Positions 24,246 through 33,853 of a DNA stretch of 64,000 bases are shown here, piece after piece. Origin of the DNA: Nitrospira sp. (GTDB lineage Bacteria > Nitrospirota > Nitrospiria > Nitrospirales > Nitrospiraceae); NCBI GenBank assembly GCA_005116835.1, contig SWDM01000016.1, positions 314,351 through 378,350 of the forward strand, in the 5' to 3' direction. Made by a program: the position numbers and the translations under genes. The first letter of the stretch is position 1; the number at the start of each line of letters is the position of its first letter. The notes below the pieces were generated by a model. It saw only the letters and a program-made list of their open reading frames with translations. It had not been told where the DNA came from and did no database searches.

Positions 24246-25415
24246 ATGACCATAGGTAATCATCAAATGAAATTGCAGAATGACTCGCCACGGTTTCGGG
24301 TACGAACCATTCACCCAGCCGAGCTGACTCCGGAAATTGTGCGGGCATGGGCAGATCTTGAAGGCGGATCGCTGCACTTCAATGCCTTTCTTTCTCCCCA
24401 CTTTATTCTTCCGGCTATCCGCCGCCTCACCTCGGACAAGAATGTCCTCATTCTGTTGGTGGAAAGCCCATCACCATCCCAGCTTTGGGGTGTGGGGGTC
24501 TTTGAAATAAATCGCCCCTCCTTAATCTGGCCGCTCCCGTACCTCACAGCGTACCGACCCCCTCATTCGTATCTGAACGGGCTCTTGATCGATTCTCGAA
24601 ACCCTCGTGAAATTATCACCGCGCTCTACGACCACTTGTCTCATCCTGAATTTCCTTACAATTATGTCGATCTGAATCTTCATCCTGAATGCAAAATTAC
24701 AGAGGAGACGCATAGTGCCCTGGCACAAACTCACCCACTGCAGTGGCAAAAGACGGGAACGATCCGGCGAGCTGTCCTCAGGCCTGAGGCAGCGGGTGAA
24801 GAGTATCTGCAAACACAACTGAAAAGCCGCTACAAGGACTGCATGCGACTGCTGCGCCAGCTCTCCAAACTCGGCGCCGTAACCTGGCATTATCTCACCG
24901 GTGAGGATGTGACCGGCGATACCGTGGAACGATTTCTGGAGCTCGAACACAAGGGTTGGAAAGCCGCCGAAGGCAGTTCTTTGGCTTCCAGTTCTTCCCA
25001 TACCGCGTTCTTCAGAGAAATGGTTGAAGGCTTCCAATCCCAACATCGTGTGTTCTTCACTGAGTTACGCCTGGATGGGAGGGCGATTGCATCCACCTGT
25101 AACTTGATTTCCGGAAAGGCCGGATTCGGTTTCAAGATCGGCTGGGATCCGGAATACACCCGGTACTCCCCTGGGATTCTCAATGCATTCCAGCTGATAC
25201 TCCATGCGCCCACATATTGTAAAAGCATGGAGATGATCGATAGCTGCTCCTCCCCACAATCCTTCATCAACAATCTGTGGCTGGAACAGAGATCGTTGGT
25301 AACCAGCGCCTACACCTCTTCCTTCCTGGGAAATTGTTCGATGAAGGCCCACAAGCGGACCCACCGCGTAATGAGGACAATTAATAAAATGGGCAGTTGG
25401 GTTAGTGGAAGATGA
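24246..25415 (+). CDS. GNAT/FemAB-like protein (CelD/BcsL type)
   Basis: The 389-aa cytosolic protein carries the Acetyltransf_6 domain: LKSRYKDCMRLLRQLSKLG (nucleotide/CoA side), RFLELEHKGWKAAEGSS, FFREMVEGFQSQHRVFFTE, LRLDGRAIASTCNLISGKA, FGFKIGWDPEYTRYSPGI. The N-terminal half is the matching upstream GNAT-like lobe. Such proteins, common in exopolysaccharide loci, are thought to acylate sugars or transfer amino acids, but no substrate is established. Two further members lie at 44,919 and 56,131. Confidence 0.8.
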   Translation: MTIGNHQMKLQNDSPRFRVRTIHPAELTPEIVRAWADLEGGSLHFNAFLSPHFILPAIRRLTSDKNVLILLVESPSPSQLWGVGVFEINRPSLIWPLPYLTAYRPPHSYLNGLLIDSRNPREIITALYDHLSHPEFPYNYVDLNLHPECKITEETHSALAQTHPLQWQKTGTIRRAVLRPEAAGEEYLQTQLKSRYKDCMRLLRQLSKLGAVTWHYLTGEDVTGDTVERFLELEHKGWKAAEGSSLASSSSHTAFFREMVEGFQSQHRVFFTELRLDGRAIASTCNLISGKAGFGFKIGWDPEYTRYSPGILNAFQLILHAPTYCKSMEMIDSCSSPQSFINNLWLEQRSLVTSAYTSSFLGNCSMKAHKRTHRVMRTINKMGSWVSGR

Positions 25416-25485
25416 GACATGAAGCGAGTCGGCAGATGAGAAAAGGCAAATGTCCCGGCCTCATTCATAAGAAGAAGGTGGCGCT

Positions 25486-25755
25486 ATGAGACGGTCGCGG
25501 TTTTCCGACGATGAAATAGCAAAAATATTAGCGGAGGCTGCCGGGGGGCTGAAGCCAAGTGTCGTGTGCCAGTCACACGGGATTTCCTTGCAGACCTTCT
25601 ACCGCTGGAAAACACTGTTCCAAAACCATAACGGAATGAGTATCGTGCGGTTGCGCAATCTTGAACTGGAAAATCATCGGTTAAAACAAACCGTGGCGGA
25701 CATTTCTCTCGATGTCCGCACTCTGAAAGTCGCCATTTCGAAAAGCGCTCAATGA
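25486..25755 (+). CDS. Solitary IS3-OrfA-type HTH protein (89 aa)
   Basis: The ORF reads RRSRFSDDEIAKILAEAAG, LKPSVVCQSHGISLQTFYR and then WKTLFQNHNG, a transposase_8 helix-turn-helix. It is followed by a leucine-zipper-like LRNLELENHRLKQTVADIS and ends AISKSAQ. The ribosome site is GAAGGTGGCGCT. No OrfB DDE domain or inverted repeats follow, and it sits between two exopolysaccharide genes. It may be a stranded IS fragment or a co-opted DNA-binding protein. The frame is intact and full-length for OrfA. Confidence 0.7.
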   Translation: MRRSRFSDDEIAKILAEAAGGLKPSVVCQSHGISLQTFYRWKTLFQNHNGMSIVRLRNLELENHRLKQTVADISLDVRTLKVAISKSAQ

Positions 25756-25992
25756 TCACGGCCCCGTCGTAAAAAATGGCCCGCCAAGTAAGGTGCCGAA
25801 CAGGGGGGAGCCGGCTGATCTCATGTATCGCCGATGTGCGCGAACGCGGAGAGGACAAGGCTGTAAATATTCTTGACAATGCAGGGTTGTTTGCTATGGT
25901 CAGGACAGGAAGACTCGCATTACGTAAAAGACAAATATTGTCGTGGGCTTCCCGCTACGCCGATTCAAACTTCGAACACTCCAAGGTCGTCC

Positions 25993-27405
25993 ATGATTCG
26001 TTCAGTTCAGACAGCCGTATGCGCCATAGGCATCTTCGCAATTGTATCGGCAGCCGACATGACGTCGGCACAACAACCAGTCTCTCCGAGCGCTCCTTCT
26101 CAAACTCCGGAGTCCATTCAGAGCGCATCGGGGTCGACGTTCGTGTCTCAGTTTGCCAATCCGGCGCTCAGGGGATCCCTGTACCTGACCCCACAGTGGC
26201 CCATGACCGGTTATTATCCCATCTACCCGGGAAATCTCTCTCGAGCGATTCCCGGCGATGGGGTATCGGTGGGGCCGCTCCGGTTGCACCCCCACATGGG
26301 AGTGGCCCAAATGTACACCGATAACGTGTTCAGGACCAACGGCAACAGGGTCAGCGACTTTGTGACCACCCTTGCGCCAGGCATCCAGGCCCAATTGCCG
26401 TTTGCCGGATTCCACTCCTTCATCATCGACTATCGGACCAACATTCAATACTTTTCTCGGTCTTCGTCGAACGATGTCCAGGATCAGACAGCCTCAGGAG
26501 GCTTTAAATTCGATTTTCCCGGCGGCCTCAAAGTCGATCTTCAGGGCGAACACAAGCTCGGACATGATCCTAGAGGCTCTGCCGTAGATAATGTGAATAC
26601 GCAGGGTCTCGGAGTGAACAAATGGACGGCCAATGGTTTCGCCGGTCAGGCGGAGTACGTTGGGGCCCAGTCCAGTGTGAGATTGAACGTCCGAACGATT
26701 CACTGGGACTACTTGAATAATGGCCTGAGCCCCAGTCGAGATAGGCTGCTGAATAATGCTGTCCTGACGTTCTCCCGCAACGTCACAGGCAAAACGTCTC
26801 TGCTGGTCAACGTTGGGGCGCTTCAATCGATTTATGACCAGAATAAGAATCTTGATAACGTCATCTACACCATCAGCGGAGGAGGGACGTGGAATGTGAC
26901 CGATCTGACCTCCGGAGAGATTTTGGTCGGCTATCAGAACGTGCAATTTTCTCGCGCGCAGGTCAGTCAACCCCCTCCGTTGGACGAGTTTACGAGGGTC
27001 AAAGACAACTACGCCAATTTCTATTTCATGGGAAGGCTCAATTGGCAGGCGACACCGCTGTTGAAGATAACGTTTCAGCCCTATAGGACGATTCAACAGG
27101 TGGTATCAGCAGGCTCCCTGTTCTTTACCGTGACCGGCGCAAACCTTACAGCCAGGCATGAATTGACCGACGACACGACGTTAGATCTCAATCTGGGGTT
27201 CGAGCAGGATAAATTTCAAAGCTCTGTTTCCGGCGGGTCGGATAGAACCGACTACATGAAGAATGTCTCTATCGGAATGACGTACCGAGCTGTCAAATGG
27301 GTGGGGCTGGGTATCCAATACATTTATGAGGACCGGAACTCCAATCAGACTCCGTTCACCTACCAAGCCAACACCGTGATGTTGTCCGCTCAAGCGCTCC
27401 TCTAG
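25993..27405 (+). CDS. Outer-membrane beta-barrel protein of the exopolysaccharide locus
   Basis: The start is ATG 25993, the first one with a signal peptide directly behind it (MIRSVQTAVCAIGIFAIVS ending near TSAQQ). After a low-complexity linker the protein has amphipathic strands throughout: VGPLRLHPHMGVAQMYTDN, FHSFIIDYRTNIQYFSRSS, VRLNVRTIHWDYLNNGLSP, LDLNLGFEQDKFQSSV, VGLGIQYIYEDRNSNQTPF. The C-terminal ANTVMLSAQALL suits a barrel. It resembles outer-membrane proteins of Wzx/Wzy exopolysaccharide clusters, probably involved in secretion. No specific family is claimed. Confidence 0.8.
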   Translation: MIRSVQTAVCAIGIFAIVSAADMTSAQQPVSPSAPSQTPESIQSASGSTFVSQFANPALRGSLYLTPQWPMTGYYPIYPGNLSRAIPGDGVSVGPLRLHPHMGVAQMYTDNVFRTNGNRVSDFVTTLAPGIQAQLPFAGFHSFIIDYRTNIQYFSRSSSNDVQDQTASGGFKFDFPGGLKVDLQGEHKLGHDPRGSAVDNVNTQGLGVNKWTANGFAGQAEYVGAQSSVRLNVRTIHWDYLNNGLSPSRDRLLNNAVLTFSRNVTGKTSLLVNVGALQSIYDQNKNLDNVIYTISGGGTWNVTDLTSGEILVGYQNVQFSRAQVSQPPPLDEFTRVKDNYANFYFMGRLNWQATPLLKITFQPYRTIQQVVSAGSLFFTVTGANLTARHELTDDTTLDLNLGFEQDKFQSSVSGGSDRTDYMKNVSIGMTYRAVKWVGLGIQYIYEDRNSNQTPFTYQANTVMLSAQALL

Positions 27406-27564
27406 GAGCCGGACAGGCTCCTCACCCGCATAACAATCTTCCGGTATCGCGCGCTCATTGCTCCCAAGAAGCATCCTCTTCTTCTAAAACGTTTCACGCT
27501 TCACGCTTCACGGACTGCCAAACCCGAGATATTCCCCAACCTGTTTAACCGGAGACCGCCTATC

Positions 27565-29853
27565 ATGGATCGCAATGCGGATTTTATCCCATTCCAATCA
27601 GCCCAAGGTGATGGCCCTGAAACCGCCCTTGTCGATTATGCCCGCGCCTGTCGGCGACGGATAAAGCTCATCGTCGCCTGTGCAGTGGGGTTTGCAGTGG
27701 TCGCGGCTGTTTGGTCGCTCATGCAGACGCCGCTCTATCAGTCAAAAGCCACTGTGGTCGTCAACCAGGAAGGACCGAGCGCGCTCGATAAAGACCGGGG
27801 CTACAATCCCGACCTTACCCCGGAATACTTCCAGACTCAGTTTGAACTGATGAAGAGCCATCATGTGTTTCAGCGAACGGCGCAGCTCCTTCATCTCTCC
27901 GAGCGTCCGGAATACAAACCTAACCCTTCTGCCCTGCGGTCACTAGTGGGCGGCCTCATGCCTGCCCCGCCAACTATGGATGTTCGCGCGCCAAATAATG
28001 GAGCAACCGAACCGCCGTCGGAAGAAGTTGACGATCGATTGCTCAAGCGGTTTTCCGAGTCTATCGACATTGTGCCGATTCGTGGCGCACGATTGGCTCA
28101 TGTGATCGCAACTTCCGAGGATCCAAAATTTGCTGCCCAGACCGCCAATACGCTGGCGTCGGTTTATATCGAACGCACCCAGGAACTGAACGCCCTGTCG
28201 AAGGAAAAATCCGTTCAGTGGGTGACCGGCAATCTCGATGGGCTGCGCAAGAAAGCCGAAGCGGCGCAACAGGCGCTCTATCTCTTTCGTGTGAAGCATG
28301 GGCTGTTGGGGGGACGGGATCGGCAATCGGTGACCGTTCAAACGAACAGCGAATTGGACACGGAGCTGGTCAGAGCGGAAATGAAGCGAGCCGAGGCCCA
28401 ATCACGGATGGAGCAGATTCAATCGGTGTTGCGTAACCGAACCGGCCAAGACGGAGTGATCGAAATCGACTGGTCGAGCTTGGACTCCTTGAGCGAAGTG
28501 CTAACCTCGCCGCTGATTCAAACGCTGCGGGCGCAGGACATCAGGGTTTCAGGACAGGTTGCCGAGCTGGCGGAAAAGTATGGCCCGCTTCATCCAAAAC
28601 TGGCTCGCGCAAAGGCGGAGATGCAGGATCTTCGTGAACGGATCCGGCAGGAGGTCCAGAAAATATTTGACTCAGTGAAACTCGAATATAACGCGGCGAT
28701 AAGCCGAGCGCGTGTCATCAAGGAAGCAGCTGGCCGCCATAGGCAAGAGAAAATCCTGCTCGAACGCCATGAAATCGAGTACGGAACCCTCGAACGGGAA
28801 GCAGAAAGCACGCAGCAGATCTACAACATCTTTCTCAAACAGACGAAAGAAACCGATCTCTCGGCCGGACTGGTCACGGCCAATGTGTATCTCGCCGACC
28901 CGGCAGTGCCAAGCTCCATTCCAGTAAAACCCAAGAAGCAGCTCAATACCCTTTTAGGGCTTGTGCTGGGTCTCATGGCGGGGGTTGGCATCGCTCTCGT
29001 TCTTGAATCTCGCGACCGGACCCTGAAGGGACCGGATGATCTGGAGCAGTATCTGCCAAGAGTCTCCCTGCTGGGGATGGTACCGCTCTTGCCAAAAGCT
29101 GAAACGGGAGAGAGAGCGCAGCTCACCTCTGACCAGTCCTCCGGCGCCACGGCTGAAAGTATACGTATCATCAGGACCAGCGTATTGTTCTCCAATCCCA
29201 ACAAGCTGCCTGCCTGTGTTCTCATAACGAGCCCTGGGGAAAGCGAGGGGAAAACCACGCTTTCAGTGAATTTGGCGATCGCGATGGCTCAGTTGAAAAA
29301 TACGAGGGTCCTGCTCATCGATGCGGATCTTCGGAAACCTGCTCACCGATTCATCCATGGTATCCAACGCGATGGAGGTCAGACAAAAGGTCTCGCTGGT
29401 TTCCTGGCTGGAAGGTTCGAACTGGATGACATTATTCATCACACCAACATTCCCAACCTGTCGGTAATTCCTCGAGGGAAGCGCCCATCCAATCCTTCGG
29501 AGCTGCTCTACTCCGATCAGATGGGCTTACTGTTGAATCGATGCCGGGAGGAAGGCTATCACGTCATTCTGGATGCTCCACCGGTACTTCCTGTCACCGA
29601 CCCTGTGATTCTCGCAAGCCAGGTCGATGGCGTGCTCTTGGTTGCCAGTGTCGGCCAGACAACCAAGGAAGCCTGCCGATTGGCGATCCAACGGCTGACG
29701 GCTGCGGGAGGGAAAATACTGGGTATCGTTCTACAGAAAGTCCAAGTCCCCGATAACTCGTACTACTGTCATTTGCCTGAGGAGACCGACGAGGCTGTGG
29801 AGAATGGAGTGGCTCCGGAGGCCGACGAATGGACCTCCTCCTCAAAATTCTGA
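27565..29853 (+). CDS. Polysaccharide co-polymerase/tyrosine autokinase (Wzc type)
   Basis: The 762-aa protein combines a Wzz domain (TM near 33-52, LIVACAVGFAVVAAVWSLM), long periplasmic coiled coils, a second TM after VPSSIPVKPKKQLNTLLGL (the Pro-rich signature), and a BY-kinase domain. The kinase part has Walker A SPGESEGKTTLSVNLA, Walker A' VLLIDADLRKPAHR and Walker B YHVILDAPPVLPVTD. The C-terminus has only a short Tyr pair (NSYYCH) instead of a long tyrosine cluster. In Wzx/Wzy systems it sets chain length and pairs with the SLBB exporters. Confidence 0.92.
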   Translation: MDRNADFIPFQSAQGDGPETALVDYARACRRRIKLIVACAVGFAVVAAVWSLMQTPLYQSKATVVVNQEGPSALDKDRGYNPDLTPEYFQTQFELMKSHHVFQRTAQLLHLSERPEYKPNPSALRSLVGGLMPAPPTMDVRAPNNGATEPPSEEVDDRLLKRFSESIDIVPIRGARLAHVIATSEDPKFAAQTANTLASVYIERTQELNALSKEKSVQWVTGNLDGLRKKAEAAQQALYLFRVKHGLLGGRDRQSVTVQTNSELDTELVRAEMKRAEAQSRMEQIQSVLRNRTGQDGVIEIDWSSLDSLSEVLTSPLIQTLRAQDIRVSGQVAELAEKYGPLHPKLARAKAEMQDLRERIRQEVQKIFDSVKLEYNAAISRARVIKEAAGRHRQEKILLERHEIEYGTLEREAESTQQIYNIFLKQTKETDLSAGLVTANVYLADPAVPSSIPVKPKKQLNTLLGLVLGLMAGVGIALVLESRDRTLKGPDDLEQYLPRVSLLGMVPLLPKAETGERAQLTSDQSSGATAESIRIIRTSVLFSNPNKLPACVLITSPGESEGKTTLSVNLAIAMAQLKNTRVLLIDADLRKPAHRFIHGIQRDGGQTKGLAGFLAGRFELDDIIHHTNIPNLSVIPRGKRPSNPSELLYSDQMGLLLNRCREEGYHVILDAPPVLPVTDPVILASQVDGVLLVASVGQTTKEACRLAIQRLTAAGGKILGIVLQKVQVPDNSYYCHLPEETDEAVENGVAPEADEWTSSSKF

Positions 29854-29950
29854 GTCACTCGAACCAAGCTCTTAGCAAGCTACGGAACAACTCGGTTCAT
29901 ACATAAAATACCGCTGCAATCTCACGGAATGCCGCTGCTACCACATTAGC

Positions 29951-30089
29951 TCAGGATGCTCAAAAAGGGCCGTCCTCGTCGTTCGTGAAACGTGAAGCGT
30001 GAAACGTCCGAGTCCGGAAACGAACGACGCTTCACGAGATACGCTTCACGGGTTCGATCGCGCTGCCGGCGGACTTTTTCAGCATCCTG
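29951..30089. repeat. C-family element with an A-family repeat inside
   Basis: The outer ends are caggatgctcaaaaagggcc (29,952 on) and gcggactttttcagcatcct (30,069 on), as in the C family at 55,891. The interior from 29,986 to 30,053 is instead the A family: gtgaaacgtgaagcgtgaaa, then a tccgagtccgga centre, then acgcttcacgagatacgctt. One repeat thus lies inside another. Confidence 0.65.
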
Positions 30090-30104
30090 TTAGGAACCTA
30101 CCAG

Positions 30105-31499
30105 ATGGGTGGATACGTTGGGATTATGAAGGGCACCGTTCAAGTCGGCCTGAACTGGTGGAACACATGGCAGGAACGATCGGTCAATCGTCGAATCTTT
30201 GCGGCCATGGTCACGGTGGGGGGCGTCACGACTCTGGTCAAAATTGCCGCCGCCGCCAAGGAAATGGCCGTTGCATACCAATTCGGCACGAGCGACGAGC
30301 TCGATGCGTTTCTCATCGCATTACTTCTGCCGGCGTTTGCTGTCACGTTGATAGGGGGATCGCTCAATGGAGCCCTGATCCCCACCTACATTCAGGTACG
30401 GGAACAAGAGGGACAGCCGGCAGCCCAACGGATGTTGTCGAGCATCATGGTTGTGAGCATCGGGTTCCTGGTAGTCCTGTCGATAATCTTGGCCCTCACC
30501 GCTTCGTACTTCCTACCACTGATAGCATCCGGCTTTTCCGCCGAAAAGATGGCGGTGACCCTGTCGCTCTATTATGGCTTGCTATCCACGTTAGTCTTGA
30601 GCGGGGTGGCCACAACCTGGGGTGCGATTCTTAACGCCGAGAACCGCTTTGCCTTGGCGGCCGCGGCGCCGGTGGCCACCTCAATCGCCACGATGTGTGT
30701 GGTGATCGTCATGGCACAATACTGGGGCAGCTATGCCCTTGTTGTCGGCATAGTCGGTGGCGGGCTTATTGAAGCGGGCGTGGTGGGATGGGGGTTGATA
30801 CGAGCAGGAGTCTCACTGGTTCCTCGGTGGTACGGAACCTCGCCCGCCATCAAACAGGTATTACAGCAATATGCGCCGATGGTCGCCGCAGCTTTCTTAA
30901 TGAGCGGTACAAGTCTGGTAAGCCAGTCCATGGCTGCGATGCTGGGTCCAGGCGATGTGTCGGCTCTGTCCTACGGGAACAAGGTCACGAGTCTCATACT
31001 CGGGATAGTGGCGCTGACGGTGAGTAGCGCCGTCATGCCTCACTTCTCTCGTATGGTAGCCCTGGCGGACTGGCCCGGTCTGCGGCACACCCTCCTGACA
31101 TACTCACGATGGCTTCTTGCCGGTACGCTTCCAGTGACGGTCGCGCTGATCTATTTCTCCGAACCAGTGGTGGCATTCGTGTTTCAGCGGGGAGCGTTTT
31201 CGGCTGAGGATACTCAGCTCGTGGGACAGATCCAGGCGATGTATGTGCTGCAAGTCCCGCTGTATGTCGTGAGCATGCTGTTCGCGAGGCTTATATCGTC
31301 CTTGAAGGAAGTCAAGTGGTTCATGTGGGGGAACGCGATCAATCTCTCCGTATACATTGTCCTAACCTATGTCTTGATGCAGCGGTTCGGAGTCGTCGGG
31401 ATCGCGTTGGCGACCAGCCTTATGTATCTCATCTCGTGCGGTTTTCTGTTGTGGGTCGCATTGCGACTGTTGCGAGCAAGGGCCGAGGGCCGGGAATAG
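30105..31499 (+). CDS. MurJ/Wzx-like lipid-linked oligosaccharide flippase
   Basis: A MATE/MVF-type polytopic protein of 464 aa with about 12-14 membrane helices. ATG 30105 follows AGGAACCTACCAG. Family features: FGTSDELDAFLIALLLPAF near the N-terminus, SGVATTWGAILNAENRFAL, SLVSQSMAAMLGPGDVSAL, ALIYFSEPVVAFVFQRGAF and RFGVVGIALATSLMYLISC. MurJ moves lipid II; in a polysaccharide locus this paralogue most likely acts as the Wzx flippase for the repeat unit. A second, housekeeping MurJ would be expected elsewhere in the genome. Confidence 0.88.
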   Translation: MGGYVGIMKGTVQVGLNWWNTWQERSVNRRIFAAMVTVGGVTTLVKIAAAAKEMAVAYQFGTSDELDAFLIALLLPAFAVTLIGGSLNGALIPTYIQVREQEGQPAAQRMLSSIMVVSIGFLVVLSIILALTASYFLPLIASGFSAEKMAVTLSLYYGLLSTLVLSGVATTWGAILNAENRFALAAAAPVATSIATMCVVIVMAQYWGSYALVVGIVGGGLIEAGVVGWGLIRAGVSLVPRWYGTSPAIKQVLQQYAPMVAAAFLMSGTSLVSQSMAAMLGPGDVSALSYGNKVTSLILGIVALTVSSAVMPHFSRMVALADWPGLRHTLLTYSRWLLAGTLPVTVALIYFSEPVVAFVFQRGAFSAEDTQLVGQIQAMYVLQVPLYVVSMLFARLISSLKEVKWFMWGNAINLSVYIVLTYVLMQRFGVVGIALATSLMYLISCGFLLWVALRLLRARAEGRE

Positions 31500-31512
31500 G
31501 GGCAGAGTAATT

Positions 31513-32628
31513 GTGCGTATCGCCTTCGTGATTTCATCCCTGGGATCCGGCGGAGCTGAGCGGGTGATGTCCGCAATGGCCAACTATTGGGCAGAGAAGG
31601 GAGAGGACATTACCCTGATCACTCTCGGCTTGCAATCCAGCGATTGGTACAAGCTTCACCCTCGTGTCACGCGCGTAGGGTTAGGGGTCTTATCGCGCTC
31701 GACCCACATCGGCCAGGCGATACGTCACAATGTCCGGACAGTCCTATCTCTGCGTCAGGCACTACGCAGAGCGCATCCTGACATGGTGATCAGTTTTATC
31801 GATACGACCAATACCCTGACGCTCATGGCAAGCCGGGGCCTTGGCGTCCCCGTTATCATCTCAGAACGCAATGATCCTCAGCAGCGTTCTATAGGCTTGG
31901 CCTGGAGCGGATTGCGGTCTTTGTTGTATCGGCATGCCGATGCTGTCGTGGTTCAAACCTGCGTCATTCGTGACTGGGCCTTGAGGTTCCAGGGAATAAA
32001 ATCCATCTATGTCATTCCAAACCCAGTGAACCCGACAATGAACGGATCTGCGCGGGCTTCGAGCCGTCGCGGTTCCCGTCATACCATCGTCGCCATGGGA
32101 CGATTGGTGCGACTCAAGGGATTCGATCTCCTGATTGAGGCGTTTGGCCGATGCGCGGCGAAGCATCCTGATTGGTCGCTTGTCATCCTCGGCGAGGGGC
32201 CGGAACGCGCGAACCTACAGACCGTGGCCGCCGACTTGGGAATCGCGGACCGGGTCAGTTTAGCCGGACAGTGTCAAGAGCCGGTCACCATTCTAAAAGG
32301 GGCGGACCTCTTTGTGTTGTCTTCTCGAACTGAAGGGTTTCCCAACGCGTTGTTAGAGGCAATGGCCTGTCAACTTCCGGTTGTGAGCACCGACTGTTCC
32401 AGCGGCGGTCCGCGCGACATCATCCGCGACGGGGTAGACGGCCTTCTGGTTCCGCCCGACGATGTGGCTGCCCTCGCCGGCGCAATGGATCGTCTCATGG
32501 CAGATTCAGATGAGCGACGCCGTCTCGGGAGAGGAGCGCTCAACGTCATCGAGCGGTTCAGTATGGAGAGAATCATGACCATGTGGGACAAGGCAGTGAC
32601 CCACACATGCCGGGCGGTGAACCAATGA
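31513..32628 (+). CDS. Glycosyltransferase family 4 (first)
   Basis: It starts at GTG 31513, 13 bases after the flippase stop. The GT-B fold opens with IAFVISSLGSGGAERVMSA and has a hinge near HTIVAMGRLVRLKGFDLLI. Donor-site residues of GT4 are in VLSSRTEGFPNALLEAMAC (the E-x7-E motif), followed by STDCSSGGPRDIIRDG. It adds one sugar of the repeat unit on the cytosolic face. Donor and acceptor are unknown. Its stop overlaps the next GT gene by four bases (ATGA). Confidence 0.9.
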   Translation: MRIAFVISSLGSGGAERVMSAMANYWAEKGEDITLITLGLQSSDWYKLHPRVTRVGLGVLSRSTHIGQAIRHNVRTVLSLRQALRRAHPDMVISFIDTTNTLTLMASRGLGVPVIISERNDPQQRSIGLAWSGLRSLLYRHADAVVVQTCVIRDWALRFQGIKSIYVIPNPVNPTMNGSARASSRRGSRHTIVAMGRLVRLKGFDLLIEAFGRCAAKHPDWSLVILGEGPERANLQTVAADLGIADRVSLAGQCQEPVTILKGADLFVLSSRTEGFPNALLEAMACQLPVVSTDCSSGGPRDIIRDGVDGLLVPPDDVAALAGAMDRLMADSDERRRLGRGALNVIERFSMERIMTMWDKAVTHTCRAVNQ

Positions 32629-33818
32629 GGATCTGTTTTCTCATTCGAGAGCTAACCCACGGCGGCGCTGAGCGGCAGCTGGTTGCCCTTGCAAAAGGAC
32701 TTCACGCGCGCGGACATGATGTCACCGTTGTCGTGTACTACTACTACTCCGGAGAACCTCTGGAGAACGAATTGCTGGAAGCGGGGGTCCGGATTCGTTC
32801 GCTACAGAAGCGTGGACGGTGGGATCTGCTGGCTTTCCTATTCCAGCTCGGCCGGGTCATGCGGGAGGAGCGCCCGGATATCCTGCATAGCTATCTCACC
32901 GATCTTGTGACGGTGATCCTCAAGCCATGGTTCCCTTCGACCAAGATCGTATGGGGGATCAGATCCTCGAGCATGGATCTCAGCCTCTGCGATTGGCTTA
33001 CGCGGGTCAGCTGCAAACTGACCTTCCGGTTGTCGCGCTTCGCGGATGCCGTGATCGCGAATTCACGAGCAGGACGCGACTATCACATCGCCCAAGGGTA
33101 TTCCAGGGAGAAGGTCGTCGTGATTCCCAATGGGATCGATACCCAGCGGTTTCGTCCAGACCCTGAGGCCCGTCGTCACGTCCGATCCGAGTGGGGCATC
33201 CAGGACAAAGAACAGGTGATCGGGATCGTGGGGTGGCTGCGCCCCATGAAGGATCACCCCACGTTTTTCCAGGCGGCGAGCTTGTTGGCGCAGAAACGGA
33301 ATCACCTCCGGTTTGTCTGTGTGGGAGCGGGAGCCCCAGAATATCGCGAGTCTCTCCATCGACTGACCCGATCGTTGAAGTTAACCGACCATGTGATCTG
33401 GCCTGGCGGACGCAGCGACATGCCCGCCGTCTTCAACGCGCTGGACCTTCTCGTCAGCAGTTCGATCACCGAGGGATTCAGTAACGTCATCGCAGAAGCC
33501 ATGGCCTGCGGGGTTCCGTGCGTCGCAACCGACGTCGGGGATTCGGCCTGGCTGATGGGGAACACGGGTGAGGTCGTTCCGCCCCACGAGCCTGTCGCGT
33601 TGGCAAACGCGATGGGGAAATTGCTCGCTCGAAGACCGCGTACCGCGATACAGATCCGCCAACGCATCGTAGAGCAGTTCTCGGTCGAGAAGCTCGTCGC
33701 CGATACTGAACAGACTCTTCTCACGTTGCTGGACAACACAAAGTCAGATCCCCCACTCCGCGCAGTACAGGCGGCATGTAGCGGCGCTCCGGAGAAATTC
33801 CCTGTTGGAAGGAACTAG
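32625..33818 (+). CDS. Glycosyltransferase family 4 (second)
   Basis: ATG 32625 lies in the ATGA overlap with the preceding gene, so the two are translationally coupled. The GT-B protein starts MRICFLIRELTHGGAERQL. The conserved interdomain segment is VVVIPNGIDTQRFRPD, the hinge GIVGWLRPMKDHPTFFQAA, and the E-x7-E site SSITEGFSNVIAEAMACG with VATDVGDSAWLMGNTGEVV. It is close in sequence to the first, third and fourth GT4 of this locus. The specific sugar is unknown. Confidence 0.9.
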   Translation: MRICFLIRELTHGGAERQLVALAKGLHARGHDVTVVVYYYYSGEPLENELLEAGVRIRSLQKRGRWDLLAFLFQLGRVMREERPDILHSYLTDLVTVILKPWFPSTKIVWGIRSSSMDLSLCDWLTRVSCKLTFRLSRFADAVIANSRAGRDYHIAQGYSREKVVVIPNGIDTQRFRPDPEARRHVRSEWGIQDKEQVIGIVGWLRPMKDHPTFFQAASLLAQKRNHLRFVCVGAGAPEYRESLHRLTRSLKLTDHVIWPGGRSDMPAVFNALDLLVSSSITEGFSNVIAEAMACGVPCVATDVGDSAWLMGNTGEVVPPHEPVALANAMGKLLARRPRTAIQIRQRIVEQFSVEKLVADTEQTLLTLLDNTKSDPPLRAVQAACSGAPEKFPVGRN

Positions 33819-33853
33819 CCCGCATTAATCGGGAGAGTTTAGAGGATACGCCG

